DNA from: Struthio camelus
Lineage: Eukaryota; Chordata; Aves; Struthioniformes; Struthionidae
Direction: 5' to 3'
Assembly: GCF_040807025.1 (NCBI RefSeq)
Contig: NC_090943.1
Span: forward strand, 6,434,356-6,498,355
Length of the DNA: 64,000 nucleotides
The first letter of the stretch is position 1; each line of letters starts with the position of its first letter. A program made the translations under genes and the position numbers. The notes under the pieces were generated by a model. That model did not search any database. It was not told the origin of the DNA and was given only the letters and a program-made list of their open reading frames with translations. This document shows positions 39,401 to 51,400 of this stretch, piece after piece.

Positions 39401-42400
39401 TGGATGATTTCTGAACCTCTGCCATCTTTAGGGAAACAGTTTTAGATGTCAGCATTGTCTCTTCCCACCCAGCCCAGTGGCCATTAGTAGTGCAAACGGC
39501 AAAAGAAAAAGCCATCCAAACACAGGAAATCTGTGCACCAACTGAGCTTCGTACCTTTGGGTCAGTAGTACACAGCACTCCAAAGCATCACAGCACTACA
39601 CACACTCCAGGCTTGCTGTTAACTCTGAATCCACAGCAATGCACTCTAAAGCAAGGTCTCTAATCCAGGCACGTATGGTAGCCAGCCTGGAGTTCCTGGG
39701 CTTCGATCTAGCTACAGCAGATTTGAACTGTGTCAGCAAGAGAGATAGACCACAAGGATAGCATAAAGAAGGCCATGTTTGAGTAGCAAGCTAAGAGTTA
39801 ACTTCTCCCTCCTGCTCTCATGTGTCTAGGGCAGTGCAGGGTCCTGAAGAGAGTCAGGGAACAAAGACTGTGGGCTGAGGAGAAGGCCAAAGAGCTACTC
39901 ACAAAGAGGTCTTAAGAAGAGCATGGGGAGAGGGAATCAAGTAAATGTGTGAAACTGAGCTGATGACATCAGTCCATTTCTGGACAATCTCCAGCTGTAG
40001 AACCATACATCATTATTTTACATGAGAATACATGCACAGTTATACACTTGGAGACTTAAATGCAGATAGAAGGAACGAGGCAAAAATGAGAGGTACCTAA
40101 CTAAGATCTGCTTAGGCCTATCCCATTTAGCGTGTTCTCTAAGAACGAGTAACTTGCTCGCTACACACCTGGAAGCCAATATGTCATTGTTACGCCACAG
40201 CAGAGTGCATTTGCCTTAACTCACGTTCTTTAAAGATGAGTTGTCAGCTTCTATTTCTTTCCTTTTTTTGTGAATTCTTTCTTTGTGCTTTTCTTTGTGA
40301 ATTCTCTCATTTTTTTTGTCCCTCACCAATGAACTAACTCAGTTTATAAAATGCTCGATTAGCAGACCAAATTCTGAGGTACTCTGTTAGGAGGAGAAAG
40401 CAAGACTGGAGTAACGCCAGAGCTGGGTGCCAGCAAAAGTGTGACCTGCTCAGGCTCACTCAGATTGAATTTCGCTCTCGATTTCTCAACAGTGTTGATA
40501 AGGAAGTGAAAAGGGGGGGTACTCAGGACAGGGTGGATGGTGGCTGTTTAGCCTACCTTTGGGCCTCACTTTCTGAATTTTTCTCCTTAGCTTGGGAAGT
40601 CTGAACGTTGCATAGCCGTTTGCTGAACTGGATACGTATGAGCTCCACTGGACTGGCATTTTTCCAAAGGGAAGTTAGTTAAGGTCTATAATCATTATCT
40701 AAGAAAGGCTATAATCCTGGTAGGTTTTTTTTTTCAGCAAACAGACCTGCTGACCCTTTGTGTCTTCAGAGTTACACCTGTAGAGTTACGCCTGGAATAT
40801 TATTAGTTGTTGTTCAAAGCAATGGTGCGCAATGTTATTTCACTCTGTTACATACAGATTGTTCCATCTAAAAATAAGTATTGAACATTAGTAAAAATAC
40901 TCCAAAACATCAAAATCAGCATATTTTGCAGCAAGTGTAAAATGCAAATCTTTCAGACGAGCCAAAATACTCTGAATGCACTTTTAAAAATAAGCTTATT
41001 TTGACTCTGTGAAGAACGTCTAAACACAGAGAAGGGTGACAGAGCAGCTGATAGCTATATTCAGTGCAAAATCACTACGCACTGTCTTGTGCGGGTATTT
41101 AAATCACACTCCACCACAATTCACAAATATTTGGTTAGAAAACAGTGCATATTGTTAACATTTCTTACCTTGCCTGTTTTTTGGCTGTCAGGGGAGTGAA
41201 TGGAGCTGTCCTTTACAGTAGTCTGGAAAAGACAGAGAGAAATGACATTAAAGTGCATAGGCAGACACATTTGATATTTCTAAGTATATATGTGTCTATC
41301 ACTGACAGCTGAAAACCGTTATGGGTGAGCCTGTTTTAGTTCACTGACAGTTCCGTACCGTTGGGAAAAACAATCTTATTGCAAATTAATCAGAATTATT
41401 TTTCCCCAAAAAGTCTTAGTCAACAAAAAGAAGCCCAAACACATTTGTTTAAGGCTGGGGAAAAAAATTCCCCCCCAAAGTACTGATTTCTCTTAAATTT
41501 GATTTGGCCTGTTGTTTTGTTTTTACTTAAGTATTTTAAAATGAAATAGATTTGCATTTGTGATTGCATTATGAATTTTAAGAGCAAACCTCAGTTTTGA
41601 AGTTAATTTTCTTTTTCTCAGACTCCCATTTTTTCTTTCTCAGGCAGAACAACTTATTGCGATGCAGATTAATTTAAAAGTTTCAGCCAACACAGACTGG
41701 TGAAGAAACATTTCCCAGCAAGTAATGTTGCCCGTTGCACATTGCTGAGCAGGAGTGCGTTGCTTTTTCCCAGCCTGGGGCCGAAGCGAGCCCAGTGCGA
41801 GCTTTTAACAGCATCTGAACCTGCCCCGTATGCAGGCAGGCATAACTCAGCACATGCAGCCCCGCGGGGCCCACGCTTTTGCTGGCTGCTACCGCCTAGT
41901 CAACCCTGGGTGGAAAGACGGACTCTTGCAAAATCACAGCAATCAGCCCTTTCTAGCCAGAAGGTGGTTTATCTCCTATAACCTGATTAGGACCCCAGGC
42001 TAAAAGGCGCTCAGCAGCTCCAGCTCTTGATGAAAATGAAGGGCGTCACAGGTGTTCGCTCAGCTGAGATCAGCTCTCCAACCTCCAACCTCCCATGTGG
42101 TCTTCCAGCCTCCTGTGTGGGACCCAGCAACTGTGTTTTTGTTATCTCTGGCCCTGAAGTTCTCTTGCTTCTTTGAAGCCTCCTGGACTTGCATTGCTCA
42201 CTGAGCTACATGTAGATTGGAGCAAATGGGGCAGCAGCTTGGGCATTGCTTGGGCACTCATTGCTTGGGCATGGGATTTCTTGGGAGGGGAGCACAGCAA
42301 TACCACACGTTACTGCCACATGACAGTGAAGAGGTTAAAAAAACAGCCCCCTCCTCCCCAGTCTCAGGGGATCTGTGTGTAAAAGGAGGAACAGCAGGAA

Positions 42401-45400
42401 GGCACAGTGGAAGATCTACATCATAGTATGACAGATACAGGCATATGTCCGTGTGTGTGTTTGAACGGATACAGCATGGAGACGCATGTGTGGCTGTGCG
42501 TCCTGCATGGATGTGAGTGTGTAAAAATATATATATGAACAAACTAAGTATCTTATGTATGAATACATACTTCTGTGTACGCGTGAGTGAGTTGCATGTG
42601 ACACTGAATGTAGAGGTGTGTTTTTTGGGGTATGCATACACATGCGTGTGTATGTGTATGAGTATATATATAATGCACATGTGTATATATATGTATATGT
42701 GCATATGCAGCATATAACCTCTGATAGTATTTATAAGATATTTGCAGCTGGCAAGAAGAAGGTTGGTAGTTCTCAGAAAACCACATTTCCCCCAGATTTG
42801 CGAAGCCAGCTGCTGCCTCGCCCCCTCCGAGGGCAGATGGCCGGGACGGGGCATCGCTGGGATGCCGCTGGCGCCGCTGGCGACTGGCGCGAGGGAGGAA
42901 TGCGAAGCACGGCTACTTACGGGCTGTGGGGGGCTGCCGGCAGGAGCAGCAGCAGCTGCCTGGGAGAGATAGAGAGCTGACAACTCCTTCACGGAGGGCG
43001 CCGAGGACCTCCCTCGGCGTCGGTGCAGTATGTGGCTAGTGTCGTCTGGTACGTCTAAAAACGCCCGCGTCCTCTCATCTGAAACAGAGACCGATGCGCG
43101 CGGTGAGATGCGTGCCGCGGACCTCGAGCGCAAGCAAGGCACGGCGCTTGTTGAGGGCTGTGCCAGGCGCCTCGGCTGTTTGCACACCAATTTGTTATTA
43201 TTATTATTATTATTTTTTTTTTTTTGCATTACTCTGCTCGGTGTGAATGGGATACCTCCGTCTCTGCCCCGCTGGCATATATAGAGCTTTGTGCCTATAT
43301 GAAATGCCTTGGTGCCCCTCGTCAGCCAGGGTCGTCATGTCTCTCTTACTGCTGTAAAAACACGAGAAGGTTCTCCTTTCATCTGCAGGCTCGTGTTGCC
43401 GCATGAGGATTTAGTGTGGTATTTGCGATGCTTTCTGTTTGAACAATGGTCTATCTACCCACAAATCCAGCTTTTGCACAGACACGGATGGGCTGATGTA
43501 CTTTTTAAAATATGTGCACGTTGAAAGCACTGCAGCAATTCTAACTTTCCCTGCCCTCAAATCTCAGCCCCTCAAATCATGAGGTTTTATAGACAGCAAA
43601 CTTATGATTTGTCTTTATTCTTTTCTAGGTTTTGAGCTTTTAAGTTCAGGTTTTCAAGCCTTGCTCTGAAATAGTAAAGATTTGTTTTGCCTTTATTTTA
43701 AAGCAAAGGCAGCTAATGTAATCTAATAACACGGCCCCAGGAGCTGGTGCTTCAAGTGAAACACTAGTTCCCATGGGACCCTAAGGACCAACGGTCTAGT
43801 AAACACCACCAACAAAAAGACGGTAGACATGAGGGCAGAGAGACCCCCGCGAGAGTGTCAGAGACTGGCCGGCACGTTATTGAAAGGTGCCAAATCCCGT
43901 GCTTGCTTTCGTCTTTGATTCTGGATGCTTCTACAGATGCCCAGGCATTTTGACTCAAAACCGAGGCTGGATACCTGGGGATGCAGCTGGAAGCAATACA
44001 GATTTAGCTGCCTGAGTCTGCCAGAGGTCACGAGGACATGAGGGAGGAAATGGAAGAAGATACTTCCTTAACACTTGTTTTCTGTAAGTCGCCAGGTAAA
44101 GATGGGATTTCTCTCCCTGGCTTCAGTTTGGGAGGCAGATCACCCTCTTATTACAAGAATTTTTCTCCACTCTGCTCACTAGAGCACTCACTTTGACTAG
44201 ACACCTGGCTGCTTGAGATGAATACCACCCTGGAAAAGGGGAGGAAAGAGTGAAGGCATCACTGAGACAACCGCTTTCGCAGGAGTTAAAACAAACCCAC
44301 TACCTGCTGCAGAAGGTTTCCCCCTTCGTTTGGAGGTTCATAGCTCACATTTGAGGGGGTCCTTCTGTTGCAGAGAGACATGAGGGTGGATGTGGGCCAC
44401 CCTGTAGAAGAGAAAGTGAAGTCCTTGGCAATGAAGGTGCCTTGAATTTCATGGTAATTCCTTATTGTGGCCATAAGCAGCATTGAAGTGTGTGCTGAAT
44501 TAGCTCTAGAGAGCTTTGAAGAGGTAGTTGGAAAATCTTCTCAGGGAATCTCTATTTTATGCTATATTGTTGAAGTGCCTTACTAAAAAGGCAAAAGGCA
44601 AGCTCCATCTGGAAACCAGAAGGTAGCAAGGCAGAGGGCTTTTGCTAAGCCTTCCAGTAAGAGCAACAGGGAGAGAGGGGCAGAGGCAGCCTAGCGAGGT
44701 TTAAAGCACAGGGAAAACCAAGCACAAGTTTCTAGCCTTTCCGGTCGGGAAAAGAAACATAAAATTCTGGCAATGGCACGGTAGCACTTGGGGTGGCCAC
44801 ACGCCGAAAAAATACCACTGTTTTAAAAACTACCTCCTGGACATGGCAGCGCTTTGCAGCAGCACAGGGACAGCAGCACGGACCGATAGGAGCGTAGCTG
44901 TGCTTAACCGCTTCTGCGCTGAGTGCTCAGCAGAGGCAGCCCCCTATCCCGGAGCCAGGCCAGCAGTGTTTAATTGTCCCCTCCAGCCAAGAGCGAATAA
45001 TGCAGCCAAATGAAGATTTCCAGTCTACATAGTGGAAAACAGCACAACATCAGAGCCGACTACGCCTTCACCCTCTAGCTCAAATGGATGAGAGGCCACA
45101 GGACTTCTGTTTTAATGACGGATATAATTAGATACAAGGCTTTGGCTGCAGCCTTCCCCTTATCGCTTTGTTTTCTTTTTTTCCTTTTTAGCATTTTTTG
45201 CAGCACAGAGCCCCGTGCTTACTTATCTCTTCTCACAAAATTGCCTGCCGCAGAGAGGGGCTGCTCGAGCCAGCCAGGCGAGCGGCTGCCTCGGCGCGCA
45301 GAGGGCGCCTGGTCCTTCCACCCGGCTCTGCCTGATGAAACAGGCTGCTGCCACCCTCTGAATTGCTAATTATAGATAAGAGCAAAGGAACAACAGTTCG

Positions 45401-48400
45401 TTCTGCTAATGAGAAAGCCAGGCTGTAGCATGCTTGCAGCTAAGGGCGCCCAGGTAGCACCTGAAGCGTCTCAAGAGCTACGAGTACGCGGCACCGCTGC
45501 AAAAGCAGCCTGGGAGGGAGCCGGGGCAGGCAGGGAACCTCCCAGCTGAGGATGCTGAAGCAAAACCAAAGGACATTTTGCAGACCAGGCTAAGGACGTT
45601 ATTGCCTGATCTGCTGTAGATGAGACTGAGGGCACAGAGACACAATCATCTGAGACACTTTTCTGCCTTGATGGGATGAAGGGGCCTGCTGGGATGCCTG
45701 GCATTTGTTACATGATGAGTGATGCATCCCACATGACGCTGGTTCCTGCCCCGGGGAATACAAAACCTGATACTCCAGACATTAAAGCATCCTCATGAGC
45801 TAAAATGGAAGAATGCAGTCCCTTAACGCTCCCTGCTTCTGTCCCATCCAGAGGCTGGCACAGGGGCCTGGCGGCGCCTTTGTCCGAATGAAGAATATGG
45901 GAGACGGTCCCCCCTGCTGGGCTTCAGCACAGAAATGGTCATTTGTACCAGGATCTGGCGCCAGATCAGTTTATGCCTTTCACGTGAGGGGCTGCAATTT
46001 TAGGCCTGTCTGTTGGAGCAGCTGTCGGTGTTTCTTTAGTCGTCCCCTCGTCCCATGTACTTGCAGCTCAGGGTCGGTTTACAGTCTCCTTGCCCCAGAG
46101 GCTGCGCCCTGGGTGTGCAAAGGAGGGCGGTGATTTGCGGGGACCCTTTTTAGGAAAAGAGGGTGCGGAGTGGCGACACAGGTCTCTCAGGAGCCTGCTA
46201 TGCCCAAAAAGGGAGAAAAAGAAAGAAAAGGAAAAGGAAAAGAAACCCCGAAGCACTCTTGGGGCCAGAAGTGCTCCGCAATCTCCTCCCGGTGAGCAGA
46301 AATGTCCTGATTTTATAGCGCTATGCATCTGCCCCACACGGTTTGGGGGTCTTCCCTGTGCGATGGGATAAGCGACCCTTCCCATATTCCCATTGCCAAA
46401 CTCGTGCCCAGATTTGCTGCTCAGAGGTTTTCACTTGTTAAGTGTAGGACTCTTTGGAGACCCCAAGCTTGAAAATCTGCGTAACATCAAACCTGAAAAC
46501 TCACAATAGGGGAAAATCATTCATCATATTCATTTGTATTTGCTAGTCGTTCCTAACAGGGTAGGAAGAAGGGGAAAGGAAAGGGAACAGAGGGGAAAAG
46601 ACTCTTAAATATTCGTCTAAAATTTCAGTCAGTTCCTCTGCTGCTATTGGCCATAAATCACTCAACTGCTCTGTGTCCTGCTCAAGGTAACGTTACAGGT
46701 CTCTTTCTTTTGAACCGTAACTGTTTTGCATCCGACAACCGAATCCCAGCAAGCCAGAAACAAATCACTAAAAAGCCTCTTTCCCTCTCCTTCCCCCGAG
46801 GAATCCCCATCTCTCCAGTAACAGGCAGCTCCAGCTCACTTTGCTTTCTATTTCAACCTCTAAATCCCACTAAGAAACAATATTACCCACCTGTTGGTGT
46901 CCACCACTTCTGGCGCTGGCCCTCTTTGGTAGACCAGCTCCCACCACCAACCCCAGTGAGCTACTGAGCGACTGAGTCACCTATTAAAAAAGGAAGCTGC
47001 AAGCTCAGCATCAAACTCCCCGAGCCGCCTGGCCAACCGCGTGTCATCGGCTTTGCTCCCAAAATCATTCGTCCTGAGCAAACACAGCTGCTGAGCAAAG
47101 CCCTTTGTGCTGCCGCACGCGCCCCGCTCCAGTCGGCCCGTGAAAAGGGGATTGTGTGGTGGGAACCGGGCTGCGCGGGTGAGAGGGAAAGGAAAAATCC
47201 AGAGGTGCAAGTTGTGCCACGGCCTTGCACGCCCCGTGCCGCAGGGCACAGGCGCGTTATGCTCTCAACGCCCCTGGCCACGCCACCGCTCAGCCACCGC
47301 AGGTCCCAGCGCCCAATGCCCAAAGGTCTCTAGCAGCAAAGGGACCCATGTCCCCGTGCTTCTTAGCCCAGGGGAAATTTAGGGAAGGAAATTAGGAGAG
47401 TCCTGACAGGGACTCCATTTTCCACCCCTTTGCTTATGCTGCTTTTAAATATCCCAGGCCCCAGCCTAACAGCTGGTGGGTGCACGAGACTGAGAAGGGA
47501 TGGAGACGGACTGACATGGAAATACTTCTGCTTTCTCAGGGTTGCGGCACCCTGAGCTGGCGTCTTCCCAGGCATCTGGGGTATTTCAGCTATTCCCTCC
47601 TGCCTGGGTTGGGTCATGAGCTACCCCAAGTTGGACGGTCACTACCCACAGGGTCCCCTGCTTCAGGGATGTCCCTATCCTCCTCCTTCCCCCGAATCAC
47701 ACCGACCTCGTCCTCCCCCAGCTTCACCCCCTGCCAAAAGGGGCTCCTAAATACCGACGCCACTGCTGCTGCTGGGCTGGGGGGATTTGCACGGGTGGGT
47801 AAACACTCATAAAAGCTGGCTGAGAAACTAGTGCCGCCGCTTAATCCGTCAGCCTGTTGGCAGTGCTCGGTCAGCGGGGAAAGGTTTAAATCTCTGCACC
47901 GTCAACCTGCTCGCCGGTGGGCCGGGGCTGCCCCCGGGAACCTCTGCCGGAGAGCTGCTGCCGGCAGGAGGAGATGCTCGGAGCCTGCCCTGCCCGGGGT
48001 GAGCGGTGCTGGAAGATGCAGTGGTGGGTGCACCGGCGGTCTGGGGAGCGCAGGACGCAGGCGAGGGTTTGGGAAGGGGAGGGTCTTTCCAGTCATTTCT
48101 CTCTGGCCTTGTGACCTGCTCTTGAGGTTGCAGGGCACATTGCTAAATGCTAAAATTTCCAAAGGAGGGAGGGAAAAAGAGTGGAGGAGGCTGTGGCAGG
48201 GAGCACCTGCTGGGTTTTGGGCTGCCTCCAGGAAAGAGTGAGGACCAGCGATGCTCTGAAGCACCCTGGTTCTCGCCGGTGCTCCCTGGCTCCTGGATCA
48301 GACTGCGCTCTGTTGCAAACCACAGTGTTTTGTCTCATCTTCAGTTCCATGAAGGACAAGGAAGATCTGAAATTCAAGCTTTTCTTGCCAGGGATTGGCC

Positions 48401-51400
48401 AACTATATGGGAGAGTGGCAGTCATAAACATCCTTTTTTTTTTTTAAAGAAAAAGTAATCTGCTTTTTGACCATTTTGAGCTGAATTTTTTTTTTGTTAT
48501 ATATACATATAACTGCATCACGTAGGAAACAACCTTTAAAAGTGAAAAATAGAGACTGTCACAAATTCAGCTAACTACTCCAGGTTTAAGAATACCACTG
48601 ATTACAGTCAGATTTCTAACAAAAATTATATGAATCAGCAACACTTTTTGTCTGATTCCAAACTTCCACGAGTAGACCTTGTCCTTTCAAATAAGTTTGG
48701 ACAATGCCTAATACAATAGATCCCTGATTTGGAGCTGGAGGACATCTCCCATACAGATCATAAATATAATGACTAATGCACATCAAAAAAACAGAAGTCT
48801 CTTTTAGACTGCTTAAAGAAAGATTTTGCAGAGCCGACAAGCCATACGTTGCAATCATGCGAACGGCTCTGGCACATAGAGCTAACATGAATTCAGGAGT
48901 GGGAAACTGTCTGCAGAGAAAAGTGCCAGAACCAGAGGAAGGTGCTAAGCAAATAAATAAAATAAAATAATGCAATCAAAGAGCAGCTGTGGTGAAGCGG
49001 AAATAAGATTTAAAATATTATTTCATACTTTAGGGATTGTTTACTAGATTCTAGCCAAACAATTAACATTTTACATGTGTATAAAGTCACATTTGCAAAT
49101 CTGGGGAAAGAAAATACAGCTACTAAAGAGTGTCTTCTTTCCAGCACTTGACTTTTAAAATAAAATCTCTTTACAATTTCCAGCACCTGTAAACTGATGG
49201 TTCACGGTCTTTAGTCACTTCTGCAAACTCTTTTGGCTCCTTAGTGTCAGCTGGACTTTCCTGTGCAGGGGGGACATCACCACCCCCAGGAGGAGACTCA
49301 GGGATATTTAGCCTCAGGCAGAGATGAGTGTCTGCCCTGAGGCAGTTCAGGGCTATTTTTGGACTTTGCAAAAATCCAGGAATGTGCAAGACACTATTCC
49401 TGGCATACAAAAAAAAAAAAAAATGCCAAGAAGCTTCACCAAGTGACAGCTGCCGGTGGCATTGCTGGTTGGGGACGGCCTTTCTGAGTGGGTCAGCTGG
49501 TGTTTGGTCTTCTCTCCTTGGAGAGGACCTTAAGCATCACCCAAGGCAACTCTCCAACTTTTGGGATACAAAGACACTAGAGAAAGCAGACGCGGCTCCC
49601 ACTGCCAGCTCACAATTGCCTCTTTCTCCATCTCTCCCTGCTGTCTGCAAAGGGTTAATACATGTCGAGCGGACATTTACTAAATTGTTCCCACAGGCAG
49701 CATATGGTCGGGCATCTTGGAGCCCTCCACTGCCCTCCGACACACAGGGGATCACGCATCACCTCCCGCTCACGCCGGCACCGTTCTCGTAATGTCCAGT
49801 AACTCTTTATCTATTATTTACACAAGGAGTTTTCACTGAAATGGTGATAAACACGGGTGTCTGCCACATAGCGAGAGCTGTTCCTATTGCCCTGCTTCTC
49901 AGTTTCACCCAGGGCTGAATGCGGGCTGTAATTTTAGCCCCGGCCCGCTGCAGCCCGGGGCGCTCTACCTGCTCCCGTCGGCCTCAACATCTCGGACCTT
50001 GCAGAACCAGCCAAGCGCTGGGTAACAATTTGTGATAGCGGCCTCTAGAAAAAAAAAAAAAAAAAGAGAGAAAAAGCAATACAGAGCTGTCCACTGAAAT
50101 AACCTCTCCTGGGGAGAGGGCTTTTTGGCGTGCCAGGAATACCAAGCCTTTTAAGGGAAGCCCTCTCTGATCACCGCGGCGCGATACCTTGGGAATGTCG
50201 GCGCAGGCACGAACCGTTGCAAGCGTCGCTGACGGCATGTCCCGTGCGTGGCTGAGACAAGGAGGAAAGCCAGTGGGAAAAGGAGAAAGGAAAGCCAGTG
50301 GCAGGGCTGTGACATGGATTTTTAATCTTTTTTTTTTTTTTTTTAACTGTGCTTTGGCATTTATAGGAGGCAAGGGGGGAGCTGGGCTGAGTAGGGGACT
50401 GCATCTGCATCGCATTTGAAGGATCTCTGAGACCCTGCCCTTGTTTTCTGCTCATAGCGTGGAGTTCTCAATCTATTGTCAACTCTCTGTCATTTACAGC
50501 CAAAAAATATTAGTACTCTTTTAGAAGAAACAACTACAGCCAGAAAAAAAAGTAGTATTTTTCAGAAAGAAAACCCTAACTCACTTGCAGCTACTGCGTT
50601 CCCCAGCTTTGCCGTTTGTTTCTAAAGGAGCAACCTGCCACTGAGAATATGGGGGAGGAGAGAAACGACTGACTTCAAAAGAATAAAATACTGTTTTGTA
50701 CCGTACTTCAGGCAAAAAAGTCTGCTACTGTGCTCAGACCCCGATCTAGGCTTTTTTTGCCTGTGGGGAAGTATTTTTACTTCCCAGTTTCCCGAGAAGG
50801 GGGCTTCTATACCCTGTGAAATGCTGCGTCTCTTCTAAAGGGCCAAACCCAGCCCTGGAGCAGCACCCGCCTCTTGACAGTAGCATGGGTTTAGCCTGTA
50901 AACCTGAAACTTTTCAGAAAAGGATATCATCTCTGGGGATACCATCTAGAGAGGATCTTGTTCCAGGAGTAAAGTTAGCCCAAGTCTGACAGGCATGAAT
51001 GTATATCCTAGGAATTTCCACTTTTATTGGACCCTTTAATTGCCACTAACGGATTATCCACAGTTCTGCCTGGCAAGAACAAGGGTTTTCATATCTTGCC
51101 TCTTCTCATGAAGTGGCATCTGTACCTGAGGAACCGGCTTCACCTCTCTTTCCCCATATCCCCTTTTTCTAATAAAAACCTGAAGCTACTTTGGATATTT
51201 TCCAGCAAAAATTTGGGTGACAATTAAAGAATGGGAGGGAAGCGATGGAAGTCACAGAACCGCTGTTGTTCTTACAGCGATCAGCAGGACGTTTGTCTCA
51301 GAAGGAAACACTAGCAACCACTGAATACATGAGCAGAAAAATGCTGCTTTCAGCTCAGACTGTCGAGGTCAGGCGCTCCGCACAGGGGCAGAGTGGCAGA

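Noticed and set aside
24460-39425. Shared MAEV residues at the XIRP1 start and after the LIM domain
   Set aside because: A four-residue coincidence with no similarity on either side.
39426-39578. 51-codon N-terminal extension of XIRP1 in the raw ORF
   Set aside because: A splice acceptor ends exactly before the ATG at 39425, and the extension has no similarity to Xin N-termini.
42258-43229. 323-codon minus-strand frame as a single gene
   Set aside because: Only 42921-43078 is bounded by splice sites and looks like protein. The rest translates the TG/TA tract and a (TTA)n microsatellite.
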